Source of the DNA: Elephas maximus indicus
Lineage: Eukaryota > Chordata > Mammalia > Proboscidea > Elephantidae
DNA length: 64,000 bases
Direction: 5' to 3'
Assembly: GCF_024166365.1 (NCBI RefSeq)
Contig: NC_064834.1
Location: forward strand, 55,470,001-55,534,000
This document shows, piece by piece, positions 1-56,573 of the stretch. A program made the position numbers and the translations under genes. The notes beneath the pieces were generated by a model. It did no database searches. It saw nothing but the letters and a program-made list of their open reading frames with translations, and was not told the origin of the DNA. The stretch's first letter is position 1. Every line of letters starts with the position of its first letter.

Positions 1-544
1 TTCTAAAGGAAATGAAATGACTAAATCAGATGATAGTATGGCTTTTTGATTTAAATTTCATTTATTTAAAACTTTTTTGGATAGGTGATACATTCACATG
101 GTTCAGAATTCAAAAGGTACAAAAGGGTAAATAGTGAAAAGTCCCTCCCTCCAGTTTCTCATTTAACTCCTTGCAGCCTAACTTTCACCTCAAACTCCCC
201 AATTGAACTTGTTGACGATGGTTCCAAGTGAGTTGGTGATAACCAAATCCTATCGTCTTCCTGTATAGGCCCTAGTGACGATCAGTTTAGTATCAGAGGC
301 ACTGTTAAAAATCTTGTTTCTTAAAATTCTCCTCTTGCCTGGCTTTTGTGATATAACTTTTCTTTTTCTGTGCTCTTTATCACCTTCTCTTTGTCTTCTA
401 GTCACCTGAAATGTGGACATTTCCCAATTTTATGTCCGTAGCTCTATTCTTTCTCTGAATTCTCTATCTTGGTGATCTTGTAGCTAGTCATGGTTTCAAC
501 TGTTGCATATTTAAGGACAGTTCCAAAGCCTGTATACTAAGGGT

Positions 545-770
545 TGTATAGAGCACAAGCTCTAGAGTCAGATCTGGGTTTACATCTCCTTGTTGCCACT
601 TACTGATTAATTTCGTTACTTAACATTTCTAAGCCCAGTTTTCCTCATTTGTAAAACAAGGATGATACTACCTACCTAACTGGGGCTAAGAGAGTTAAAA
701 CAAGTTATGTTTATTCCACTACCCGAGCCATAGTCAGGGTTCATTGAATTATTGCTATTGCTTTATTATT
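545..770 (+). mobile_element. MIR-like SINE
   Basis: The text runs in typical MIR order: 'agagtcagatctgggtt', a last-third 'cctcatttgtaaaacaagg' and a 'gagagttaaa' block. Old and diverged; boundaries are approximate. Confidence 0.65.
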
Positions 771-1158
771 GATTGTTTTTATTATTATCAGTCCAAGCTC
801 TGAGCTCGTATTTTCCATCTGCATGTTCCACTCCTTATTGTTTCATTCAGGCTTCTGTTCAAGTATCTCTCAAAAGTTCCTTTTTTTGACCACTATCTAT
901 AAAATAGTCCCTACTCCCACCTAAACATTCCCTTTCTCCTCACACTTGTTTATTTTTCTTCATAATAGTCATCTCCATCAGATGTATTTGTTTATTGTTT
1001 GTCTTCTTTCAGAGAATGTAAACTCCCTGGAAGTAGGCTGTTACCTGTGTTCACTGATGTGTAGCCAACTTTTGGAACAGCTCCTGGCATACTGATCATT
1101 ACATACTTGTTGAATGTTGACTGAAGAATGAAAACTCAATTCTTGAGTATTTTCTTAG

Positions 1159-1922
1159 TTATCTAATGTTGGTATAACAGAAATACCCCAAGTGGATGGC
1201 TTTAACAGAAATTTATTCCCTCCCGGTTAGTAGGTTAGAAGTCCAAATTCAGGGTGCCAGCTCTAGGGGAAGACAGAGAGGGCTTTCCCTCTCTTTCAGC
1301 TCTAGAGGAGGGTCATTGTTTCCTTTCAACGTCTGTGGGCCCTCATCTCCATGTGTCTTGGTATCAATTTTCCCCTGGGTCTAGGAGGCTCTCAGCACAG
1401 GGACCATGGGTCCAAAGGATGTGCTTCATTCCCAGCTCTTCATTCTTGGTGGTAGTGAGGCCCCTCTACTCTCTGCTCAGGAGCCCTGGTGGTGCATTGA
1501 TTAAGGGCTACAGCTGCTAACCGAAAGGTCAGGAGTTTGAATCCACCAGCCACTCCTTGGAAACCCTATGGGGCAGTTCTTCTCTGTCCTATAGGGTTGT
1601 TATGAGTCGGAATCAACTTGATGGCAACGGGTTTAGTTTACTGTCTGTTTACTTCTCTCTCCTTTTATCTCTTATAAGATAAAAGTTATGACTCAGGTAA
1701 AGGTGTGACTTATGTAAGGGTGTGACTTGAGTGAGGCCGTGATTCAAGATGCACCCCAGGCTGATCCTGCCTCACTAACATATAGAGGTTAGGATTTACA
1801 ACATACTATAAAATGGAGGATAACTACATTAGATCACAAAATGAAGGACAGCCACACAATACTGGGACTCATAGCCTAGCCAGGTCGACAGTATTTTTGG
1901 GGGACACAAATTCAATCCATGG
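1159..1922 (+). repeat. LTR-like interspersed repeat, copy 1, split by a SINE
   Basis: It begins near 'ataacagaaataccccaag' and ends near 'acaaattcaatccatgg'. The same order of motifs recurs at 55999-56573, including 'aagtggatgg', 'ttaggatttacaaca' and 'acaatactggga'. The AfroSINE at 1481-1640 interrupts this copy. The design resembles MaLR/ERVL-type solo LTRs, but I cannot name the family. Confidence 0.65.
1481..1640 (+). mobile_element. AfroSINE (tRNA-derived SINE)
   Basis: Starts 'gagccctggtggtgca', has the B-box-like 'gtttgaatccaccag' and ends 'atggcaacgggttta'. Nested inside the LTR-like repeat, so it is younger than that element. Confidence 0.93.
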
Positions 1923-2319
1923 CAGAGAGAAGACCAAACTCAACATCCTTATTCCTTCATCTCCATCTTACTTTCCCCCTCCCTCCATTTCCATCCACCA
2001 TCAGATGATCTTCCCATCATTTCTGTTCTCTTAATTGACATCTAGGCTAGAAACTATTATTTTTTATTTCTGTCACACTCCACATTCAATCAGATGCCAA
2101 TGCATCTTGACTCTTTCATAATATTTCTCATTCTCTTTCCTGTTGTTATCTTCAACTAGTTGTGTAAATTGTTCACTAATGTTCTATGTAAATGTAAATT
2201 GTCCACTAATGGGCTATAGTATACTCTCTTTCATCCTACTTTCGTGCATCTCCCAAGTACTTATACTCAAGAACATCTTGATAGTGTCATAGTGGTGTTG
2301 CTAAATCTTCATTTCCATC

Positions 2320-2650
2320 AGAATAAAATATAAAGGCCTCAGCTTGTCTTTGAAGCCTTCATAGTACCACACTTTGGCCACGGTGAGCCTTTCCAGCTTC
2401 GTCTTTCATTAGCCACTTTCCCACTTTCTCTGTTCTCTGTCCATGTTCCAGCATTAAACATAGTCACCATTCCTCACACCAACCCCATGCTCTCCTGACC
2501 TGTGCCATTGTTCCAGCTGTTCCCTCTCTCTGGCATGCCATCCACATCCTGCCTATCAAATTCTTTCTTTCAAAGCTGAGCTTGTTGTACTTCTTCTGAG
2601 AAATCTTCCTGTATCCTTCCATCTTCTTCCATACTTCGTACCTCTATAGC
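2320..2650 (+). mobile_element. L2 3'-end fragment
   Basis: Pyrimidine-rich text with the usual L2 tail phrases, such as 'tgttccctctctctggcatgcc' and 'cttctgagaaatcttcctg'. Edges approximate. Confidence 0.6.
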
Positions 2651-2859
2651 AATAAAAAAAATACTTGTCCCTAAATCACTTGTCCATGAAGTTATTGAAA
2701 ACTCAAATATTTATCAAGCCCTTGTATTTGCCCTGTATTGGGGGATGTAAACATGAATCTGGTTTAGGTCTTACCTTCAAGCAACTTACAGTCTAGTGTG
2801 GGAAATAGAGACGTGTATATCAGTAACCAAAACAAAAAGTGGTATGTGCCGTGTTAATA

Positions 2860-3290
2860 GGTGCCACCTATTGAGCGCCTCCTGTGTGGTAAGCACATCA
2901 TTTTCACGTTTAACCTGCATATAGTAACCCAGTGAGGTCAAAGGTTATGTGGTCAATGATTTTGTGATATAGAAAAGTTAAGTAATTGGCTTATACCATC
3001 CATTTGTAAAAGAGCCTTGGTTGCCCAGTGGTTAAGCACTCAGCAGCTGCTAATCAAATGGTTGGTGGTCCAAACCCATCAGCTGGTCTGAGAGTCAAAG
3101 AGGTAACAGTCTGCTTCTGTAAAGAGTACAGCCTTGGAAATCCTATGGAGTAGTTTTTACTCTTTCCTTTGGTCACTATGAGTTAATTTGATGATAATGG
3201 GTTTTTTGGTTTATTCATTCTTATGGCTGAGGTGAGACTTGAAGCTAGGGCTGTGCAAAGCCTATGATCTTAACTATTGATCAGTCCTAT
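2860..3290 (+). mobile_element. MIR-like SINE, split by an AfroSINE
   Basis: 'cacctattgagcgcctcctgtgtg' followed by 'agaaaagttaagtaattggc' is the MIR pattern. Its tail resumes after the SINE at 3011-3212 ('tggctgaggtgagacttgaa'). Confidence 0.6.
3011..3212 (+). mobile_element. AfroSINE, long form
   Basis: Diverged copy with the extra middle section ('aacagtctgcttctgtaaag') found in longer AfroSINE subfamilies, then 'gccttggaaatcctatgg'. Inserted in a MIR. Confidence 0.85.
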
Positions 3291-3401
3291 CTTCCTTAGG
3301 GTGATACAAAGTTTTGAGCAAGTAGTTTAGTCTTGGCTGTCAGGATAAATTCAATTTGTAATACCAGCACATAATAACTTCTTTTTCCCTTCCTTTTTAA
3401 G

Positions 3402-3548
3402 ACACTGGAAGAAGAGTTTGCCAGGAAACTACAGGAACAGGAAGTGTTCTTTAAAATGACCGGGGAGTCTGAATGCCTTAACCCTTCAACACAGAGCCGG
3501 ATTTCCAAATTCTATCCTATTCCTAGCTTGCATTCCACCGGATCGTAA
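3402..3548 (+). CDS. SLK: SLK, terminal coding exon (STE20-like serine/threonine kinase)
   Basis: Forty-nine codons follow an acceptor (tttttaag) in phase 0 and end in TAA at 3546-3548. The peptide starts TLEEEFARKLQEQEVFF, contains KMTGESECLNPSTQSR and ends SKFYPIPSLHSTGS. I recognise this as the C-terminus of SLK, the end of its coiled-coil AT1-46 (ATH) region. SLK is a cytoplasmic Ste20-family (GCK-V) kinase that acts in cytoskeletal remodelling, focal adhesion turnover, ERM phosphorylation and the cell cycle. The kinase domain lies outside the window. The charged, Glu/Lys/Gln-rich opening suits a coiled coil. The gene converges on COL17A1, the order I recall for the human chromosome 10 locus. 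Confidence 0.93.
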   Translation, partial: TLEEEFARKLQEQEVFFKMTGESECLNPSTQSRISKFYPIPSLHSTGS

Positions 3549-3896
3549 CAATGGGAAGCATTCTCTGATTGGGTTTGGCTTTTTTAAATATGTCATTCTA
3601 TTCTCTTCATCTTCTGCCACAGTCTGTGTCACATAGTTCATGGAGACAATCACCTGCCTCACCTTCTAGGTGTTTTTTCATTTGTTTGTTTTAAAGCAAA
3701 GATGAAGGGGAAAAGAACTAAGACAGATGCTGGGCCGTGTTGGCAAAGTGGCATCTTGCAGTAATTCCCTAAGGTGATTTTGTATATTAATCTAAACATT
3801 TTTGTTCTTTAGATACTGTTACTTGAGAAACTGTTAGAGAAATAATGTTTAAGATTATTAAAAAACAAAAAAACAACTGTTACATCACTTAGTATC

Positions 3897-3902
3897 AATA
3901 AA
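3897..3902 (+). terminator. SLK: Possible proximal SLK polyadenylation signal (AATAAA)
   Basis: Canonical hexamer about 350 bases after the stop codon. A hexamer alone is weak evidence in AT-rich UTR. Confidence 0.35.
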
Positions 3903-5213
3903 TATCTTTTTACCCGACCTAATGTCTCCATGATGCCTAAATTCTCTAGCTGAAACTCTGCGGTCAAGAGTTGGAATAATTTTCTTTTGGTGAATCAGTT
4001 CTCATGAGAAAGCTATGAGTTGCTCAAAATATGCAATTGACTCAGTAAGTAAATATATTTTATCTGTAAACATGGAAACAAACTCTTATAAAAGAGAAGA
4101 TTTATTTCATTAATTTGTCTAAAATAATTACCTGTATAGGTGTGAGCTAATAATTAAGGGTGCTAGTTTTGTTAATATAATGCCTAAAACACTAAATTTC
4201 AATCAAGTTTAAAGTAGGATTTTCTTTTCTGGTTCAACAGGGACAAAATACCCTTAGCATCGAACATTACTGTTTTTTAAAATCTTGCTCTTATTACATT
4301 TGATAGAAATTTTCACCCTACAATATATGTTGTACAAAGCTTGGAAATATGAACAAGAGTAGTAAAAAAAAAGGGCAACTTGTAGATGTCCAAGTAGGAA
4401 ATGTAAAACTCAGCAAATTAAAAGTGATGTTTTTTCTGGATCATTTAGGTGATTTAGCTGTCCCAGTTTATTTCCTAAAATTACATGAGTTGGTTAAATG
4501 ACTTCTCCCCATCATAGCCAATTCTGTCTGTTTAGAACTTTTTCAGAGGCCTAGAGGCTCTGAGCTTGTATTTATAAATGTATGTTCTGAAATTAATCTT
4601 AAAAGAAGCATTTATTGAGAATACTTTTTAAGGAAGTATTTAAATATTTAGACAAATGTTAGAAATGTCATTTTTTGTTGTTTTGAAATGAGGTCACTTA
4701 TATTTTGGTTTTATTTTGTTCCAAGTTTAAATTATTTACTTTGAGTGGGAAAAGTCGGAAACGTTTATCTTAGGGTTGCTGATATGTGTAATTATTGATG
4801 AAATGTTCACTCTTTGTCCTCTGGAGGCTTAGAATCTCAACCACGTGTCAGCTCAGACAGTATTAGCACCAACTGTACTTTGGTACGTGAGGTGACACAT
4901 TTGTAGATGACACAGGCTGTCTGTCCTTTGCTACATTGTAAACCTTTCAGTTTTTAGTTATGTTACATTGGAGGCTGATCAAAAATTTAAACGTAACTTT
5001 GTGGGAACAGTGATTTGTATTAAGAAAATGTAAATGTCTATAGCACTTTCTTGCAGTTAATTTTAAAACTTTGAATGCTGAAGCTTATTTCGTCAGTGGT
5101 TTAGATGACTTGAAAATGCACGTGTGATTTTAGTTTTGTAATAGTTTTTGATAAGCATAATTTACTTGGACAGCTTGTAGCTAGCCTTAATTTCTGGCCA
5201 AGTTTGTTTTTCG

Positions 5214-5282
5214 TATATACATATATACATACCTACATATGTATACACACACATATATGTATATATATATATATATATATAA
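5214..5282. repeat. TA/CA-rich simple repeat
   Basis: Alternating purine-pyrimidine run (ta)n and (ca)n within the SLK 3' UTR. Likely length-polymorphic. Confidence 0.9.
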
Positions 5283-7130
5283 AATGTATGGTTGTAAATT
5301 CATGCACTTATGACACAAGTGTGTTACTGTATACAAAACTCTTAATGCTTTATTCTCTAATGCTGGGTTGAAAAAATGTTTTTTGAAAGCCTTTTAAATA
5401 TATATCTTTATAAAGTAATATTCAGGATGATGATGGAAATTGTTTATATTGTTATGATAAAAATGATGGTATAATGTTGCCCAGTATATTTAATGATTTA
5501 TTTGATTAGAGAGAGGGGAGGAAGATTCTTATACTGCTTTCTCCTTTGAAAATTTCAGTTATTGACTTTTTAAAAATTAAATATATTTCGGGCAGTAGAT
5601 GTTTTTTCCTGGTTTTAGACATTTTTTCCGGATCATTTAGGTGATATCCTGTGTGCTAAATAGCTTGTGGTAAATAATTTGGTCTGAATATTTAAATCTC
5701 TCTATTCTTCTCAACTTGGCATTCAGATTATTGAATCAAGTAGAAAGGCTCAGAGTGGCACGGTTGACACTCTGGGGAAGTTTATTAACAACTCTTGAGT
5801 CTCCCTTAGAACTGCCCTTTGGATTCAGTGTTCACATAGGAATTCCCTTCCCGGTGTGGCGTACTCATGTGGGTGAGGGCCTGTAAAATGACTCACATGT
5901 AGAGGCGAGACCCTCACTTTAATACTTAAAGTTACGGAAATCTTTTCAAGAAGCGTTTTGTTATAGAATATGCTGTTCGTCCCCATACCTGCCGACCCCT
6001 TGCTCTGCCTGCTCTTCAGGTAGATACTAGCCATCTTTCTTGCACAAGTATAGGTGGGAGTGGGGGAGAGTCACAGGCTTCTTTGAAATCTAAGAACATA
6101 GATCAATTCATTCCTGATTTGGTTTTTGTTGCTGTGGCAGCATGTGCTATGAAATTTCTAAAAAGAAATTCTCCGTGTGTGTGTACCCTAATGACTCAGT
6201 GTCTCTCCTGCCCCGAGTGCAGTGAACACAGCGGACCTCTACACTTCGCAGGTCTAGCTCCTAGAGCTCCTCGCACCAGCGTGCCTCTCCTGTCCTGTCA
6301 GTCTAGAGTTGGGTGTGAATTGCCGAATTAGCTGCTATTCTCATATAGAGTCACAATTAAGCTGCTTCTTACCCTTTTCTATGGAGAACCTGTAGGATGG
6401 GTAAGGAGGAAATTTAGAGTGCTTACCTTTGCTGATAATATTAGAACCTTCCTGTAACAGGATAAAGCAAATTATAATTCAGTATAAACCAGAACCAGAG
6501 CTACCTCTAAGTAGTGTTTCCTCAAGCACAAAGCTCTCAGGCAAGGGGACCCACTTTAACAGAGGGTCTCTGATTCCTTGAGCATCAGCGAGTTTCAGAA
6601 GTTACTGTCTTTTGTACTCTTTTAGTTTCCTTAGAACTACACACTTTTTTCCCCATTCCACACTGTGCTTAAACGACAAAGGCTCTTCTGAGAAGCCAAA
6701 TTCTGTCCAATTATTACCTAGAGATCTTGTTGATTAAAGAAAAACCTGGAACTGAGGTGGGAGAGGAGACTAAGTTCCTTCTAATAGCCTTTTGAGTAAA
6801 TAAATCAGTTCTTTTCTGGAAAATGATCTTTGAAATGAAATGCGATGATATTTTAAATGCTTTTCATAAGTTGAAGGCACAACAGTAATGCCTGTATTGT
6901 TGCTCTTCTGTGGCTGACGTGTTTTTGATACAGCTTGAAAATTTCTGCTCCTAAGCTTGAGGTCGAGTGTTACACCAGTTCTGAACACTGGCTGCAGCTT
7001 TTTGTGATCCTCCTCTGATTTGCAGTGTAATAACTTCACAAGCTAAATTTTCAGAATTTTGTTTCATATTGTGCCTCTTGTCTCTTTGGGAGCAAACATG
7101 TCTTTTCAATCATGGGATTGACAAATGAAA

Positions 7131-7136
7131 AATAAA
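7131..7136 (+). terminator. SLK: Probable distal SLK polyadenylation signal (AATAAA)
   Basis: Canonical hexamer followed within about 30 bases by T/G-rich sequence ('ctgtttcgggaagcggtctttt'). Repeats begin just beyond it, which fits the end of the transcript. Confidence 0.6.
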
Positions 7137-7230
7137 GTTATCTCTTAATCTGTTTCGGGAAGCGGTCTTTTATTGTGAATCTTTGAAATGAGGTTGTGCT
7201 TCGTGAGAATACTTGGCAGCTTTTTTGATC

Positions 7231-7411
7231 CTGTTGTTGTTAGTAGCTGTGGAGTCGATTCCGACTCATGGCCACCCCATGTGTGCAGAGTAGAACTGCT
7301 CCATAGGGCTTTTAAGGCTGTGACCTTTTGGAAACGTCACCAGGCGTGTCTTCCGAGGCACCTCTGTTTGGGTTCAAACCACCAAGTTTTTGGCTAGTAG
7401 TTGAGTGCAGT
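7231..7411 (-). mobile_element. AfroSINE
   Basis: The plus strand shows the reverse complement: 'ggagtcgattccgactcatgg', 'agtagaactgctccatagg', 'gggttcaaaccaccaa'. Diverged full-length copy. Confidence 0.88.
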
Positions 7412-7471
7412 CCCTCAGATCTTTCAATCCTACCAAACTTACTAGTATTCGTAGCCTCCTGTTGTCAACAC

Positions 7472-7472
<1 letters not shown>

Positions 7473-7505
<33 letters not shown>
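7473..7505. repeat. (AC)n microsatellite
   Basis: About 16 nearly uninterrupted CA units. Confidence 0.95.
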
Positions 7506-9074
7506 GATGTTTTCTAGTAAAGGGGGGTGTCTTTCAGCATGCAAACCCCTTCTTTGGGAGGTGTTTAAAACATTTCCATCAACATAAATATGTACATACC
7601 TTTTTTTCCCTAAATTATTTTGTTTTTGCAACTACGCACAGCAAAACACACCAGTTTGGCAGTTTCTACATGTAGAATTTAGTGACACTGATTACATTCT
7701 TCGAGTTATGCAGCCATTCTCACCCTCCTTTTCTGAGTTGTTCCTCCCTCATTAACATAAATTCACTGCCCAGTAAGGTTCCTGTTTATTGAGTTACTGT
7801 TGTCAATTTGATCCTATAGAGATAGTTCTTAGAAGAGCATAATGCTCAAGGCAGACATTTTTCACTAGTTAAGCTAAATGGTTGTTCAGTTTTAAGATGA
7901 CTTCAGGGGATATATTTGGTTTAAGGTTTAAAGATTACCTCAGGCCAGTAGTTTCAGGGGTTCATCCACCCTCCGTGGCTCCAAAAAGTCTAGAGCCGTG
8001 ACAATTTGATGTACATACTTTATTTCCTGTTTTTCCCTTGGGATGGATTGTTTTTCTCACCAAGCAGTTCACAAACCTTTTGACCTCACTTCTGCTAAAG
8101 TAACCTCGTTTTGTCATTGATACGCTCATGCAAGATTCAGTAGACACTAGGCTGCATCATCTGGCAAGTGTTCAGCTCTGCTGAAGGGAGACATGGCACG
8201 CTGTTTTCCAGGAGCCTTGCAAGCTATTGACTTCTTTTGTGGCTTTTTTTTTTTTTTTTTTACTGGAACAAAGACTCAGATCATTACTGTCCCACTGAGG
8301 ACATACCAGCCCTTGTCCTTTTTCTGGGTTCTGTCCAGAGAAGGTAGCAGGTTTGGACTTCTGCGCTATTTCACTCGGGCATAAAACCAGGTGGAGACTT
8401 TCGGATATCCTAGTAAGGTAAACCCAGTAACTAGGGAAGAACTCATAAATCTGATTAATGCAGATAAGAATCGTTATTAAAGCAGATATGTGAGCCCATT
8501 ACCAAAGTAAACAGATTCCAACTTTGGGTAAAACTGATGACTTTTATTTGAAAAAACAAATCATAAAAAGGCATGGCGCATTCATTATATACAAGGGTAA
8601 GTTTTCATTAGACAGTAAAGCTGAAGTTGTTCATTTGTAGTAAAGCTTAAGTTTTCTGAAATTCTGCAAAATTCATGAGCTCATTTAAAAAAATTCCAGA
8701 TTGGTTCATAGCTTAATAGCCACATGGGTATTTAGTAAAGGAAGCAAATAGGCCATGTAAAGTGTCTGGTGTGTGTTTTCCAGGATAATACGTGAGAAAA
8801 TAAGAAAAACAATTCAGTCTCTTAAGAGGTGTAGAAGTAGATGTACTTTAACCCCATTTTTAACTGCTCAGAAATTGAGAGTCACAGATTATAACAATTT
8901 TACAAATGGACCAAGTATTGCCTCTTCTGGATTTGAGTGTCTGATTGTGCTATGTGTTTCTCTGTGCCATTTCTCCTTAATAGGAGTTTTGATATTCCAT
9001 TTTTTATTACTTGCCTTACAATTATAATTGCTTTGTCCTAGAATAAATCACTACAGTAATTGTAAATAAATTGC

Positions 9075-10320
9075 TCTTTTGTTGTGTATATGTTTATTTC
9101 AAGTAACACGCTTAGGGGAAACCTTCAGATGCTTTGTAAAATGCCCAGATTGAGTTAGCCCTTGCAGAAAAAGGTCTGATTAAACAAAATGCCAGAGACT
9201 GTTCCAAAATACAGCAATTTCTGCTTTCTTGTGTTTGTGATAAAAAATGTTGCAGTCAGCCCCAATTAACATATATAACCAAACCAAACCAAAAAAAAAT
9301 ATATATATATATGTTATATATATTTCAACTTTGGTCAGGTGGATCACATTAAACATGATATTAAAAAAGAGAAAAAATTTTTAATAGGAAATTTTACACT
9401 TGAAATGACTTTTCATCTTATAGATCAGATACAAATGTTTTTAAACATTGAAAAGTGCTTAAAAACCAACTGTCCCCAGCCTCCCATGCCATTTCCTACG
9501 TGCAGACAGAGGGTGACATCTCCAGCTGAAGCCATCCTTCCTGGCATCAGGTATTCATTCTATTTTCCCCTCTTCCTTCCAAGTCTCCCTTGCCCATGGC
9601 CCTTCTATTTGCTGCATGCAGTCTAGCTCAATATAACAAATCTATAAACTCAAGCATGGACCGATAGATACAGAGCATAGCTACAAACGTAAATTTCTAA
9701 GCAAGTGGGAATATGTAGAGAGAAGTAATAAGAAACCCTGTCACCTCCTACAGGGGAAGTGAATTTCTTAACTTTTTCAATTCCAAGAGTGACTTCTTAG
9801 CCAACTATTTTCTGTGACTGGAGAATACACAGTGAATGGGAGAGGAAGGCCCTATGAGCACGGCCTTGAAACATTAAGCAGACCCACCCCTATCAAGTAT
9901 CAACTCAAGGAAAGCACCCTCCTCCCCCACTGCCAGTTTCTGGGCTCATTTTTAGACAAAGTGTAATGACTCCTGAGCCAACTTTATATAAATGGCTTTC
10001 CTAGGCTGGGGCTTGAGCCAAGTGTTAAGAAACCCAAGGAGCTGAGATCTAGATAGCAGAGAAGTCAGTCTCATTCTAAAACACTGCACCTACTCTTAAA
10101 GTCCACGCAGTGAAACTGTTTGAAATTGTCTATCTTTGACTGATTTATATATGTGTATATTGTTCCAGGCTAAAACAAGTGTCGCTAGTTGCCTATTTGG
10201 CTATGTTGTCTCGGTAGGAAGTTGACAGACTCCAGCTCTCACTCTCTGGAGGGAATTCAACAGAAGCACCATGAGCCATTGCAAGAACTGGTCCAGGGGG
10301 GGCTGTTCCACAAAGGTGGC
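9075..10320 (-). other. COL17A1: COL17A1 3' UTR
   Basis: Sequence downstream of the stop codon in the gene's orientation. The proposed end uses an AATAAA at 9093-9098 on the minus strand, giving about 1.2 kb. An ATTAAA at 9380-9385 would give about 0.95 kb, closer to the roughly 1 kb I recall for human. No repeat was recognised except a short AT run near 9299-9320. Confidence 0.5.
9093..9098 (-). terminator. COL17A1: Possible COL17A1 polyadenylation signal (AATAAA)
   Basis: TTTATT on the plus strand reads AATAAA on the gene strand. An alternative ATTAAA lies at 9380-9385. I cannot decide between them from sequence alone. Confidence 0.4.
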
Positions 10321-55860
<45,540 letters not shown>

Positions 55861-55998
55861 ACCATAGCCTCCTGTGGGAAAAACCCAGAAACCGTAAAGA
55901 GCTATGCCTCTTACTGGAGCTTTTAATAAGTATGTGTCCCTATTGTTCTAGCCAAGGCTCAGGAACTTGATGCCTAGAATTGAGTCATACCCGTTGTC

Positions 55999-56573
55999 CC
56001 AATCATACAGTGCTACTATAACAAATGCCACAAGTGGATGGTTTTAACAAACAGGTGTTTATTCTGTCACAGTTTATTAGTCTAAAAGTCTGACTTCAGG
56101 ACGCCAGCTCCTGGGGAAGGCTTCCCTTCTCTGTCAGCTCTGGAGGAAGGTCCTTGTCATCAATCTTCCCCTGGACTAGGCGCTTCTCCACTCAGGAACC
56201 CCAGGTCCAAAGGACACGCTGTTCTCCTGGTTCTTGTTTCTTGGTTGTATTTAGTCCCCAACTCTCTGCTCGCCTCCCTTTCATTTTGTCTCTTGTGAGA
56301 TAAAAGGTGATGCAGGCCTCACCCCAGGGAAACTCTCTTTACATTGGATTGATCAGAGATGTGGCCTGAGTAAGGGTGTTACATCCCACCGTAATCCTCT
56401 TTAACGTAACTAATCTTGCCTCATTAACCACAGGCAGAGATTAGGATTTACAACACATAGGAAAATTATAACAATCACAAAATGGAGGACAACAACACAA
56501 TACTGGGAATCATGGCCTAACCAAGTTGACACATATTTTGGGGTGACACAATTCAATCCATGACACACATTTC
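55999..56573 (+). repeat. LTR-like interspersed repeat, copy 2
   Basis: Same motif order as 1159-1922: 'gctactataacaaatgccac', 'ggaaggtccttgtcatcaat', 'tcacaaaatggaggacaac', 'acaattcaatccatgaca'. This copy carries no SINE. Confidence 0.7.

Larger units (their letters stand above)
1..3401 (+). other. SLK: SLK last intron (partial), repeat-rich
   Basis: No coding exon was recognised here. The stretch ends in a pyrimidine-rich tract and AG acceptor immediately before the final SLK exon, so it is read as that gene's last intron. It holds a MIR, an LTR-like repeat split by an AfroSINE, an L2 3' end, and a second MIR split by another AfroSINE. The penultimate SLK exon must lie to the left of the window or was missed. 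Confidence 0.7.
3549..7150 (+). other. SLK: SLK 3' UTR
   Basis: AT-rich, with no interspersed repeat recognised, which suits a long conserved 3' UTR. The length to the AATAAA at 7131 (about 3.6 kb) agrees with my memory of a multi-kilobase human SLK UTR. An earlier AATAAA at 3897-3902 could give a short isoform. It contains a TA/CA-rich simple repeat at 5214-5282 and a 16-nt sequence present twice (near 4439 and 5629). Confidence 0.75.
7151..9074. other. SLK-COL17A1 intergenic interval (tail to tail)
   Basis: It holds an AfroSINE, a CA microsatellite and a poly-T run at about 8243-8263. Nothing else was recognised, and no exon-like open segment with splice sites was found. Either gene's 3' end could extend into it. 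Confidence 0.55.

Noticed and set aside
1481..1640. tRNA gene resemblance
   Set aside because: A- and B-box-like motifs are present because AfroSINEs derive from a tRNA. No cloverleaf can be closed, and the same body recurs many times in the window.
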